Origin: DATFTF01 sp963825175
GTDB lineage: Bacteria > Acidobacteriota > Thermoanaerobaculia > UBA5066 > Gp7-AA6
Direction: 5' to 3'
Length of the DNA stretch: 64,000 nt
Assembly (NCBI GenBank): GCA_963825175.1
Contig: CAWGSA010000002.1
Span: 1,054,001-1,118,000 of the forward strand
Shown here in pieces: positions 8,759 to 16,689 of the stretch. The position numbers were made by a program, and so were the translations under genes. The notes below the pieces were generated by a model. That model saw only the letters and a list, made by a program, of their open reading frames with translations, did no database searches and was not told the origin of the DNA. Positions within the stretch are counted from its first letter, which is position 1. The number at the start of each line of letters is the position of its first letter.

Positions 8759-9166
8759 TCAGTCAATGCGAACGGGACGCCCGGTCAGTTCCAGGACGAA
8801 CTCCTGGAGCCTCTTGTTGTCGAAGCTGTTCCAGCCGTCGCAGGCGCAATGATCGCGCGTCTCGACGTCGCAGCAGACCGCGGCTCCGGTGACCTCCATG
8901 CGCCCCAGATGGTAGAGGCTGGCCAGCCGTTCGAGCTCCTCGCGGGTGGCTTTGGGACGCCGCCGCGCAATCCAGGGGAAGCGGCCGCGGAATTCCTGGT
9001 CGTTCAGTTGGGAGAACCCCTTGCAGAAGAGGCCGTAGCGCCCGGCGATCACGCAAGCGCAGCGCTCGTCGTCGGCCAGGGCTTGGAGCACGCTGCGGAT
9101 CTGCTCGATGGCCTGAGGGCGGGACAACCGCTCATCGGCGGGCTGGAAGCTTTTCTCGGTGCTCAT
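8759..9166 (-). CDS. Hypothetical Cys-containing protein
   Basis: 135 residues, not recognised. It has no signal peptide or membrane segment. Seven cysteines are grouped as ERCACVIAGRYGLFCKG in the middle and AAVCCDVETRDHCACDGW toward the end, suggesting metal or cluster binding. ATG 9166 lacks a ribosome-binding site but lies 42.5 bp from the centre of the palindrome at 9201-9216, with TACAGAAT as a possible -10 just before the start, so it may be leaderless. It is divergent from the rhodanese gene and shares that box. Confidence 0.6.
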   Translation of the reverse strand: MSTEKSFQPADERLSRPQAIEQIRSVLQALADDERCACVIAGRYGLFCKGFSQLNDQEFRGRFPWIARRRPKATREELERLASLYHLGRMEVTGAAVCCDVETRDHCACDGWNSFDNKRLQEFVLELTGRPVRID

Positions 9167-9200
9167 GGTTAAATTCTGTAAGCGAAAGGGGAGGGCTGCC

Positions 9201-9216
9201 TGATTCAAACGGATCA
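9201..9216. promoter_or_regulatory. TGATT-N6-GATCA palindrome (box d)
   Basis: TGATT-CAAACG-GATCA sits between two divergent genes. Its centre is 41.5 bp from ATG 9250 and 42.5 bp from ATG 9166. Two near-identical copies occur at 26188 and 48640. Confidence 0.65.
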
Positions 9217-9249
9217 TTTCGACTTTGGCCGTCCGGACCGCGCGACGCC

Positions 9250-9825
9250 ATGAAGGCGCGACTCGCTCTCCAGGCCCTGGCACTCCTCGTGGTAGCGGCC
9301 GCGTGCGCGGCCGCTTCCAATGCGCTGGCGGGGAAAGAACGGCGCCTGGCGTGGATCGGCGCGCCGGTGAAGACGAATGTCGGGAGCCCATCCGCAACGG
9401 CGCGGCCGGCCGAACAGCGTGCGGCCGCCGCCGCGCCGCCGACCGGGTCGACGATCGCTCCCCACCCCAACACGCCGTTCGTGGAGATCACAGGCGAGGA
9501 AACGGCGTCGCTGCAGGCGCGCGGCGATGTCCCCTTTCTCGACGCTCGCCGGACCTCGGTCTACCGCCAGGGGCACATCGTGGCCGCTCGCCCTTTCTCG
9601 GTTTGGGAGTCGGACATCGACGAGAAGATCAAGGCGTTCTTCGCGGAGGGGCACGATCCGTCTTCGCCCATCGTCGTCTATTGCAGCGGCGGCGAGTGCG
9701 AGGATTCCCACACACTGGCCCAGAAGCTCTATCTCTCGGGCTTCGACGCGGTGTTCGTCTACAAGGATGGGTTTCCGGACTGGCAGCGCCGCGGCTTGCC
9801 GGTCCATGTCGGGGACCAGCCCTGA
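9250..9825 (+). CDS. Exported rhodanese-domain protein
   Basis: 191 residues. An N-terminal hydrophobic segment (LALQALALLVVAAACAAASN) acts as signal or anchor, then an Ala/Pro-rich linker to about 75. The rhodanese fold follows, with FLDAR, GHI and the active-site loop CSGGEC; Cys145 would carry the persulfide. The location is periplasmic or membrane-tethered. It overlaps or abuts the following MauE-like gene; such pairs are thought to handle disulfides or sulfur, which fits export of reducing power. No ribosome-binding site precedes ATG 9250; the box d spacing suggests a leaderless message. Confidence 0.85.
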   Translation: MKARLALQALALLVVAAACAAASNALAGKERRLAWIGAPVKTNVGSPSATARPAEQRAAAAAPPTGSTIAPHPNTPFVEITGEETASLQARGDVPFLDARRTSVYRQGHIVAARPFSVWESDIDEKIKAFFAEGHDPSSPIVVYCSGGECEDSHTLAQKLYLSGFDAVFVYKDGFPDWQRRGLPVHVGDQP

Positions 9826-10301
9826 GAGCACCGTGGCGGGAGCGCCTGGCGTCGCCCTGGCTGACGATCCGCGCGCAGCTCGTCCTGGCGGGAGTGTTCG
9901 TCGTGGCCGGCGGGGCCAAGATCGCCGACCCTCCCGGGTTCGCCCACGAGCTCCACAATTACGCGCTCCTGCCGGACGCGGCGGTCAACCCGCTGGCCTT
10001 GCTGCTGCCCTGGCTGGAAGTCGTATCGGGAGTGGTCCTCTTCCTGGGGCTGTGGCGCCGCGCGGCGGCCGCCGTCTTCGGGCTCCTGCTCGTTGTCTTC
10101 GTCGGCGCCCTGTCGATCGACCTGGCCCGCGGCCGGCCGGTCGATTGCGGGTGCTTTGGGACCTCGACCGTGCCCAGGACCGAGGCCGAGCGTTTGAATG
10201 AGATGAAGGTTGCGATCGCCCGCGACGGACTGCTGCTCCTGCTGGTGGGACAGGTTCTCTGGGCCGTCCCGCGCTCGCCCCGAAGCCTCCCGACCGCATA
10301 A
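9822..10301 (+). CDS. MauE/DoxX-type membrane protein
   Basis: About 159 residues with four membrane helices and the MauE signature (LVLAGVFVVAGGAKI, then DCGCFG in the second half). MauE proteins are needed for disulfide-rich periplasmic proteins, and the vicinal CGC supports a thiol-transfer role with the rhodanese upstream. The start is uncertain: the frame has no ATG before the first helix. CTG 9822 overlapping the rhodanese stop fits coupling, while GTG 9894 would cut into helix one. A small frameshift near 9830 that joins it to ATG 9806 is also possible. Confidence 0.7.
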   Translation: MRAPWRERLASPWLTIRAQLVLAGVFVVAGGAKIADPPGFAHELHNYALLPDAAVNPLALLLPWLEVVSGVVLFLGLWRRAAAAVFGLLLVVFVGALSIDLARGRPVDCGCFGTSTVPRTEAERLNEMKVAIARDGLLLLLVGQVLWAVPRSPRSLPTA

Positions 10302-10328
10302 TCCCGCGCGCCGACGGCTTCATCGGCC

Positions 10329-10344
10329 TGATGCATTTGCACCA
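10329..10344. promoter_or_regulatory. TGATG-N6-CACCA palindrome (box e)
   Basis: TGATG-CATTTG-CACCA, centre 78.5 bp before oah, the first gene of the benzoyl-CoA operon. The oah start has GGAGG, so this transcript should have a leader. Confidence 0.7.
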
Positions 10345-10414
10345 TTGCCCCCTGCTCGGGCGCCGCTCAACATGACCCTCCAGTGGGACGTTTCGGTCCC
10401 GGAGGAGTGACCCG

Positions 10415-11488
10415 ATGCGCGCCTTTGCTTCACGGCCGTCCGATTCGTTTTCGTTTCGGGAGATCCGGTACGAAAAGAGCGGAGGCGTCGCCCGCATCAC
10501 CATCGACCGCCCGGCGCGCTACAACGCGTACTCGACGCTGTGTCTGGAAGAGCTGGCCACGGCGCTGAAGGACTCGTCCTTCGATGACGCGGTCGGGGTG
10601 ATCGTCCTGACCGGGGCGGGACAGCGCGCGTTCTGCACCGGAGGAGACGTCAAGGAGTACGCGGAGACCTACGTCGCCACTCCCCGCGACTACTGGAAGT
10701 ACATGGCCCTCTTTCGCGCCTACATCGACGCCATTCTGTCGACCGGAAAACCGGTCATTGCGCGCATCAACGGCATCGCCGTCGGCGGAGGCAACGAGAC
10801 GGTCCTGGCCTGCGACCTGGCGGTGATGGCGGACCATGGCTACGTGGGGCAAGTCGGAGTGCGGGTCGGTTCCGTCGCCTGCGGGGGAGCGACCCAGTGG
10901 CTGCCGCTGGCCGTCGGAGACAAGCGCGCGCGGGAGATGCTGTTCACCAATCGGCCCATTCCGGCGCGGCTGGCCGCCGAATGGGGATTGGTCAACTCCG
11001 TTGTCCCCTCGGTGCGCCACGGCGGCGTGTTCGTGGAGGCGGCCTCCCCCGAAGAGGTGCAGAAGGCTCAAAAGGGTGAAGACGGGTACGATCTGGATCT
11101 CTCGCGGCTCGACGAGGAAGTCGATCGCCTGGCCCGGGAGCTCCTGGCGAGTTTCCCGGAGTGCCTGCGCTACACCAAGCAGCAGGTCAACTTCTGGAAA
11201 GACTTCTCGTGGGCGCTCACGGTGCGCCACGCCCAGGACTGGCTGGCTCTCCACTACACGGACTATGAGCCGTTGGAGGGAATGAACGCCTTCCGTCAGA
11301 AGCGCGCGGTCGACTTCGACGCGGTGCGCCGCCGGGCGGTGGAGCCGGGCGGATCGCCCGAGACGCCGTGGGGACCCCACGTCGCGGCGTGCCCGTCCTG
11401 CGGAGTGGAAGGATTGCCGGCGGCGTTCACCCATTGCGGCGCCTGCGGGGCCGTCCTGGAGGCGCCGGCGCCGGTTTCGGCCCGATGA
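10415..11488 (+). CDS. oah: 6-oxocyclohex-1-ene-1-carbonyl-CoA hydrolase
   Basis: Ring-opening hydrolase of the anaerobic benzoyl-CoA pathway (crotonase superfamily, also called BamA). It adds two waters to yield 3-hydroxypimelyl-CoA. Diagnostic stretches are FCTGGDVKEYAETYV, ARINGIAVGGGNE, VRVGSVACGGATQW and CLRYTKQQVNFWKDFSWAL. 357 residues, near family size. The C-terminus ends in a CxxC-x11-CxxC zinc-ribbon-like tail (CPSCG...HCGACG). It heads the operon, in which nearly every junction overlaps. Confidence 0.93.
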   Translation: MRAFASRPSDSFSFREIRYEKSGGVARITIDRPARYNAYSTLCLEELATALKDSSFDDAVGVIVLTGAGQRAFCTGGDVKEYAETYVATPRDYWKYMALFRAYIDAILSTGKPVIARINGIAVGGGNETVLACDLAVMADHGYVGQVGVRVGSVACGGATQWLPLAVGDKRAREMLFTNRPIPARLAAEWGLVNSVVPSVRHGGVFVEAASPEEVQKAQKGEDGYDLDLSRLDEEVDRLARELLASFPECLRYTKQQVNFWKDFSWALTVRHAQDWLALHYTDYEPLEGMNAFRQKRAVDFDAVRRRAVEPGGSPETPWGPHVAACPSCGVEGLPAAFTHCGACGAVLEAPAPVSAR

Positions 11489-12231
11489 GCCGGCGGGGAG
11501 AGCTCGCGGGGCGGGTCGCGCTGGTCAGCGGCGGAGCGAGCGGCATCGGTCTGGCGTGCGCGCGGGAGCTCTCTCGCCGTGGAGCCAGGGTCGTCATTGC
11601 CGATACCGACGCGCGGCGGCTTCGACGTCTCACGGGGACCTTCGGTGCCCACGGCCTCTACCCGCTCGACGTCGCGGATCCCGCGGCCGTGCGGGACGCC
11701 GTGCGGGACCTGGTGCGGCGGGCCGGGCGCCTGGACATCCTGGTTCTGGCGGCCGGCATCTGTCGCGATGCGGTGCTCTGGAAGATGAGCGACGCACAGT
11801 GGGACCGTGTTCTCGCCGTCGACCTCTCCGGGGCGGCGCATCTGCTGCGGGCGGCTGCCCCGATCCTTCGGCGTCAGCGCTTCGGGCGCGTCGTGATCGT
11901 TTCTTCCATCAACGGGCGCCGCGGCAAGTTCGGCCAGGCCAACTACACGGCGGCGAAAGCGGGACTTCTGGGACTCGCGCGCTCGGCGGCCAGGGAGCTC
12001 GCGTCCCGAGGCGTCACCGTCAACGTCGTCGAGCCGGGCTTCACCGACACGCCGATGACGGCCGGACTTCCGGACGCCGTGCGGCTGCGCGCGCTCGCCG
12101 AAACGCCCCTCGGCCGGATCGGCCGGCCGGAGGATGTCGCCGCCGCGGTCGCCTTCTTTACCGGCCCCGGAGCCTCTCACATCACGGGCCAGGCCCTCGC
12201 CGTCGATGGCGGTCAGGCAATGGGGGCTTGA
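11485..12231 (+). CDS. SDR-family dehydrogenase/reductase
   Basis: 248 residues with the classical short-chain dehydrogenase motifs: VSGGASGIGLACARELS for NAD(P) binding, VLAAGIC, and the catalytic set Ser (IVSSINGR), Tyr and Lys (YTAAK). Sequence style is close to 3-oxoacyl-ACP reductases. It sits inside the benzoyl-CoA operon (ATGA overlap with oah), so acting on a 3-hydroxyacyl-CoA such as 3-hydroxypimelyl-CoA is a reasonable inference. The other canonical pathway dehydrogenase, had, is the next gene and belongs to a different family. Confidence 0.85.
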   Translation: MSRRGELAGRVALVSGGASGIGLACARELSRRGARVVIADTDARRLRRLTGTFGAHGLYPLDVADPAAVRDAVRDLVRRAGRLDILVLAAGICRDAVLWKMSDAQWDRVLAVDLSGAAHLLRAAAPILRRQRFGRVVIVSSINGRRGKFGQANYTAAKAGLLGLARSAARELASRGVTVNVVEPGFTDTPMTAGLPDAVRLRALAETPLGRIGRPEDVAAAVAFFTGPGASHITGQALAVDGGQAMGA

Positions 12232-12358
12232 TGGCTGCTCCGCGACTTGCACGTGGCAGCCGGTCTTTGCGAAAGGATCCAGACCCTCGTCTCGAACTTT
12301 CGCGGCTGCCTGGTTGCGCAGCGACTGCCGCAGCCGCAAGCCAGGCCATGGGAGCGTG

Positions 12359-13447
12359 ATGGAGACCTTCGCCGGCTACGAGATGGAGGCGCCCGGTCGC
12401 CCGCTCCGGGCCACGCGCCGTCCGATGCGTCTCCTCCAGCCGGACGAGGTCCTGGTCCGGGTCGCCGGCTGCGGAGTCTGCCATACCGATGTCGGATTCC
12501 TCTTCGACGGGGTTCGGACCCGAGGGACGCTTCCCTTGATTCTGGGCCACGAGATCAGCGGCGTGGTCGAGGACGCCGGCGCGAACCAGCGGCGGCTCGC
12601 TGGCCGCGCGGTCGTCGTTCCTGCCGTCCTGCCGTGCGGAGAGTGCGAGCTGTGCCGGTCGGGCCGCCCGACCATCTGCCGGCGGCAGGTGATGCCGGGC
12701 AACGACTGCGACGGCGGCTTTGCCACGCACGTCGTCCTGCCCGGCCGCGACCTGTGTCCGGTGCCGGGGACCGACGGAAATCCCGACGCTCCGATCGGCT
12801 CGGTGCCCGGGTTGACGCTGCGGCATCTGGCCGTGGTCGCGGACGCCGTTTCGACCGCTTACCAGGCCGTCGCGCGGTCCGAGCTCGCGGCGGGCGAGCT
12901 GGCCGTCGTGGTGGGGCTGGGAGGGGTGGGCGGATACGCGGCGCAGATCGCGGCCGATCGGGGAGCCGCGGTCGTGGGTCTCGACATCGACGCCCGGCGG
13001 CTGGGGACGGCCGCGGCCTCGCGAGTGGGCCTGGCCCTCGATCCGCGCGGCGTGACGGGCCGGGATCTGAAGGCCAGGGTGGCCGACTTCGCGCGCTCGG
13101 CGGGAGCCTTCGACACCGGCTGGAAGATCTTCGAGTGCTCCGGAACGGCGGCCGGCGAAAAGACGGCGTGGGGACTTCTGGTGCCGGGCGCCACGCTCGC
13201 CGTCGTGGGCTTTACGATGGAAGCGGTCGAGATCCGGTTGGCGAACTTGATGGCGTTCGACGCCCGGGCGCTCGGCAACTGGGGATGCGCTCCGCGCCTG
13301 TATCCCGAGATCCTCGAGAGAGTGCTGTCGGGGTCGATCGACATCGTCTCCGGCACGCAGCTCGCCGCGCTGTCGGAGGTGGCGACGGCCATGGAGGATG
13401 TTCGAACCCACCGCGCCAGTCGCCGACTGGTGCTCACGCCGGATTGA
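12359..13447 (+). CDS. had: 6-hydroxycyclohex-1-ene-1-carbonyl-CoA dehydrogenase
   Basis: Zinc-type medium-chain alcohol dehydrogenase, 362 residues. The catalytic zinc site starts at GCGVCHTDVGF with GHEISG. The structural zinc cysteines are CGECELCRSGRPTIC. The NAD-binding GLGGVGGYAAQIA follows. MPGNDCDGGFATHV and DAVSTAYQAV are characteristic of the Had family, which oxidises the 6-hydroxy intermediate with NAD+. Its position between oah and dch supports the assignment. About 130 bases without another gene precede it. ATG 12359 follows GGAG. Confidence 0.92.
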   Translation: METFAGYEMEAPGRPLRATRRPMRLLQPDEVLVRVAGCGVCHTDVGFLFDGVRTRGTLPLILGHEISGVVEDAGANQRRLAGRAVVVPAVLPCGECELCRSGRPTICRRQVMPGNDCDGGFATHVVLPGRDLCPVPGTDGNPDAPIGSVPGLTLRHLAVVADAVSTAYQAVARSELAAGELAVVVGLGGVGGYAAQIAADRGAAVVGLDIDARRLGTAAASRVGLALDPRGVTGRDLKARVADFARSAGAFDTGWKIFECSGTAAGEKTAWGLLVPGATLAVVGFTMEAVEIRLANLMAFDARALGNWGCAPRLYPEILERVLSGSIDIVSGTQLAALSEVATAMEDVRTHRASRRLVLTPD

Positions 13448-13478
13448 ACAGCAGGCCCACCTTGGGCAGGGAGGCTCC

Positions 13479-14249
13479 ATGACGACGCCAATCCGATGTA
13501 CCAGCGAACACTCGGGAGAGCTCTCGAGGATCGTCCTCGACCGGCCCAAGGCCAACATTCTCGACTTCGAGACGCTCGCCGCGATCCGGCGACGGATCGA
13601 AGAGCTCGCCGAGTCGCCGGGACCGGTGAAGCTGCTGGTCTTCGAAGGCTCCGGTCCGAACTTCAGCTTCGGCGCGTCGGTCGAGGAGCACATGCCGGAA
13701 AAGGTCGCCCGACTCATCCGCCAGTTCCACCGGCTGTTCTGGGATCTCGAGCGGCTCTCGATTCCGACGGCGGCCGTCGTTCGCGGGCAGTGCCTGGGCG
13801 GTGGCTTCGAGCTCGCCCTGTGGTGCGGGTACGTCGTGTGCGAGCCCTCGGCCCGGTTCAGCGTCCCGGAGATTAAGCTCGGCGTCTTTCCGCCCATCGC
13901 GGCCCTGGCGCTTCCGTGGCGGGTGACCGGCGCCCGGTCGACGCAGATGATTCTGAGCGGCGAGTCTCTGACAGGGGAGGAGGCGGCCCGGTGCGGGGTG
14001 GCGGACCGGTGCTCGGAGGACGCGGAGGCGGCGCTGCAAAAATGGTTCGTCGAGGGCTTGCAGCCCCGGTCCGCGGTGGCTCTGCGCGCGGCCTGGCGCG
14101 CGTCCCGTCGGCTGCTGGCCGACAGCCTCAAGAACGACATCGGCGCGCTGGAGACGCTTTACCTGACCGACCTGATGTCTCACCACGATCCGGTCGAGGG
14201 ACTCTCGGCGTTTCTCGAACGCCGCGCGCCGGTGTGGACCAACCAGTGA
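13479..14249 (+). CDS. dch: Cyclohexa-1,5-diene-1-carbonyl-CoA hydratase
   Basis: Crotonase-family hydratase, 256 residues, that adds water to the dienoyl-CoA product of benzoyl-CoA reductase. Oxyanion-hole segments are FSFGASVEEHMPE and RGQCLGGGFELALWC. EIKLGVFPPIAALALP is typical of Dch. ATG 13479 follows GGGAGG. Its stop overlaps the GTG start of bcrC. With oah and had it gives the complete three-step modified beta-oxidation in one operon. Confidence 0.92.
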   Translation: MTTPIRCTSEHSGELSRIVLDRPKANILDFETLAAIRRRIEELAESPGPVKLLVFEGSGPNFSFGASVEEHMPEKVARLIRQFHRLFWDLERLSIPTAAVVRGQCLGGGFELALWCGYVVCEPSARFSVPEIKLGVFPPIAALALPWRVTGARSTQMILSGESLTGEEAARCGVADRCSEDAEAALQKWFVEGLQPRSAVALRAAWRASRRLLADSLKNDIGALETLYLTDLMSHHDPVEGLSAFLERRAPVWTNQ

Positions 14250-15412
14250 CGAGGAAGGAGATCCTCGACTGGGCGTTCGGGGTCTACGAAGATCTCGAGT
14301 TCGGCGCCGCGCGGAGATGGCTGGAGGACCGCCCGGGGCGAAAGGCCGCGGGCTACCTTCCGGTCTACGCTCCCCGCGAGGTGATCCGCGCCGCAGGAAT
14401 GCTTCCGGTGGGACTCCACGGCGGAGGCGAGCAGCTGGAGATCATCAAGGGAGACGCGTTCTACCAGTCCTACATCTGCCATTTGCCGCGCTCGGTCATC
14501 GAGCTCGCGCAGTCCGGGCGTTTGTCGCTGCTCTCGGCGGTCCTGTTCCCCTCCACCTGCGACGTGATCCGCAACCTGTCGGGGGTGTGGCAGCTTCTCT
14601 ATCCGGACATCTACGTCCGTTACCTCGACCTGCCCCAGGGCGCCGACGTCGAGATCGCCGCGGGGTTCTGGAAGCAGGAGCTCGTCACGCTCCTCGCGGA
14701 CCTCGGCGGAATCTCGGGTACGCCGGCGACGGAGGAGACTCTGCGCGAGGCGATCGAGACCTACAACCGCGCGCGGTCTCTCATCCAGGAGCTGTACCGC
14801 GCTCGGCGAGACACGCCATGGCGCGTTCCCACCGAGGAGCTCTACGTGCTGATGCGGGCGGGGGAGTGCGTGCCGGTCGAAGAGTTCCTGACCAGGGCGC
14901 AGGCCTATCTGGCGGAGGTCCATGCCGATCCGGGCCACGTGCGCGACAAGTCGCGCGTGGTCGTGGTGGGCGCCTTCTGTGAGCAACCGCCTCTCGGCCT
15001 CATCAAGACGATCGAGCGCTCCGGGTGCTTCATCGTCGACGACGACTTCCTGGTGGGGAACCGGCTGATCGGAGCCCGAGTTTCGACCGAGGGAGACCCC
15101 GTCGAGAACCTGGCCCGGGCCTTCGCCGGCGGGGCGCTCAAGACTTCGACGATCTACGAGCCGGACCCCCAGGGAAAACGGCGCTTCCTGCCCCAGAGGG
15201 TCGCCGCGGCGAAGGCCGATGGCGTCCTCTTCGCCTCGGCGAGCTTTTGCGATCCCGCTCTTCTGGACCGGCCGATGCTTGCCGCCGGAGCCGAGGCGGC
15301 GGGCATTCCCTGCATGGCTTTCAAGTTCGCCGAGAACACCGGCCAGTTCCAGCAGTTCCGCGAGCAGGCCGGGACCTTCGCCGACTCGATCAAGCTCTGG
15401 GGAGGCGCCTGA
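14246..15412 (+). CDS. bcrC: Benzoyl-CoA reductase subunit C
   Basis: 388 residues, 2-hydroxyglutaryl-CoA dehydratase D-subunit family. With BcrB it forms the ring-reducing module that holds iron-sulfur clusters and the substrate. Conserved pieces are GYLPVYAPREVIRAAGMLPV, STCDVIRNLSGVW, CFIVDDDFLVGNRL and KFAENTGQFQQFREQAGTFA. The start is GTG 14246 overlapping the dch stop. Length matches Thauera-type BcrC (~380) better than BcrB. Confidence 0.92.
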   Translation: MTRKEILDWAFGVYEDLEFGAARRWLEDRPGRKAAGYLPVYAPREVIRAAGMLPVGLHGGGEQLEIIKGDAFYQSYICHLPRSVIELAQSGRLSLLSAVLFPSTCDVIRNLSGVWQLLYPDIYVRYLDLPQGADVEIAAGFWKQELVTLLADLGGISGTPATEETLREAIETYNRARSLIQELYRARRDTPWRVPTEELYVLMRAGECVPVEEFLTRAQAYLAEVHADPGHVRDKSRVVVVGAFCEQPPLGLIKTIERSGCFIVDDDFLVGNRLIGARVSTEGDPVENLARAFAGGALKTSTIYEPDPQGKRRFLPQRVAAAKADGVLFASASFCDPALLDRPMLAAGAEAAGIPCMAFKFAENTGQFQQFREQAGTFADSIKLWGGA

Positions 15413-16689
15413 TGGCGGAAGCTCCGAAAGATCGCTCGATGGAGATGCAGAAGGAGATGCTGGCCGGGCATTACCGCCGCCTGGAAGCGGCGCGGGACGC
15501 GGGCGAGCCCGTCGTCTACACGTTCGTGCCGGGAAACCTGACCGAGCTGATCCGCTCGTTCGGCGCGCTGCCGGTGCTGCCGGAGATCAATGCCCTGCAA
15601 TCAGCCATGCGCGGCAAGAGCCAGGGCTACATCGCCGCGGCCGAGCGCGCCGGGCACTCCGAGGACGTCTGCTCGTACGTCAAGTGCGACGTGGGCATGA
15701 TGAAGGCCGGCAACATCGGGCCCACCGGGACGAAACTGCCCAAACCCGATCTGCTGCTGCTTTCCTACACCGGCTGCTTCACGTTCATGAAGTGGTTCGA
15801 GCTCCTGCGCGAAGAGTACGGCTGTCCGACCGTCTTCCTGCACGTGCCCTATCAGGGAGAGGGGCGCCAGACCCCCGAGCAGCGCGCCTATGTCACCGCA
15901 CAGATCCGCAAGGAGTTGATCCCGGCGCTCGAGCGGATCACGGGACGGCGTTACGACGAGGACCGCCTGCGCGAGAACCTGGTCCGGAGCGCGGCCGCGG
16001 AGGACGATCTTGTCGCGGTCCTGCAGTCGGCGCGCCAGGCGCCCAGCCCCATCGACGCGTACTTCGGCGCCGTGTACTACGTCGGACCGATCTTTTCCGC
16101 CTTCCGGGGAACGCCGGAGGGGGCCGCGTACTACCGCGCCCTGCGCCAGGAGGTCGAGAGCCGGGCCGCGAAGGGGGAGGGCCCCATGACCCCCTCCGGG
16201 CCGCTCCACGCGCAGAAGTACCGATTGGTGGTCGAGGGCCCGCCCAACTGGACGCATTTCCGCGAGTTCTGGCGGATGTTCTCCGACGAGGGAGCGGTCG
16301 TCGTCGCGTCGACCTACTCCAAGGTCGGCGGCACGTACGACTTCGGCTTCCGGCACGATGCCTCCGATCCGCTGGGAACCATGGCCGACTACTGCAGCGG
16401 CTGCTACACGAACCTGAGCCTGCCCGCGCGGGTGGACATGCTGGAGCGCTACGTGCGCGAGTATCGGGCCGACGGCTTCCTGGTCCATTCGGTCAAGTCG
16501 TGCAACTCGTTTTCCGCCGGCCAGCTCACGATCCTGCGGGAGCTGGAGAAGCGAACCGGAATCCCGGGAGGTTTCATCGAGTCCGACCTGGTGGATGCGC
16601 GCTACTTCTCCTCGGCCAACCTGAAGAACCGCCTGGAGAGCTACTTTCAGATGCTCGACGCGCGGCGGGGGGCGGCGGCCGCGTCATGA
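15412..16689 (+). CDS. bcrB: Benzoyl-CoA reductase subunit B
   Basis: 425 residues, partner of BcrC. GNLTELIRSFGALPVLPEIN, EDVCSYVKCDVGMM, LLLLSYTGCFTFMKWFELL and DYCSGCYTNLSLPARVDML match the BcrB/HgdA-like family, and the scattered cysteines fit cluster ligation. A TGATG overlap couples it to bcrC. Together with the ATP-hydrolysing BcrAD this is the ATP-dependent class I enzyme, not the tungsten BamB type. Confidence 0.92.
   Translation: MAEAPKDRSMEMQKEMLAGHYRRLEAARDAGEPVVYTFVPGNLTELIRSFGALPVLPEINALQSAMRGKSQGYIAAAERAGHSEDVCSYVKCDVGMMKAGNIGPTGTKLPKPDLLLLSYTGCFTFMKWFELLREEYGCPTVFLHVPYQGEGRQTPEQRAYVTAQIRKELIPALERITGRRYDEDRLRENLVRSAAAEDDLVAVLQSARQAPSPIDAYFGAVYYVGPIFSAFRGTPEGAAYYRALRQEVESRAAKGEGPMTPSGPLHAQKYRLVVEGPPNWTHFREFWRMFSDEGAVVVASTYSKVGGTYDFGFRHDASDPLGTMADYCSGCYTNLSLPARVDMLERYVREYRADGFLVHSVKSCNSFSAGQLTILRELEKRTGIPGGFIESDLVDARYFSSANLKNRLESYFQMLDARRGAAAAS

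Noticed and set aside
12248..12270. Possible sigma54 promoter before had
   Set aside because: The GG and GC pairs are 12 bases apart instead of 10, and the gene lies inside an operon.
12182..14140. A 652-codon open frame on the minus strand
   Set aside because: It is antisense to had and dch, which have clear family motifs, ribosome-binding sites and operon overlaps; long antisense frames are common at this GC content.
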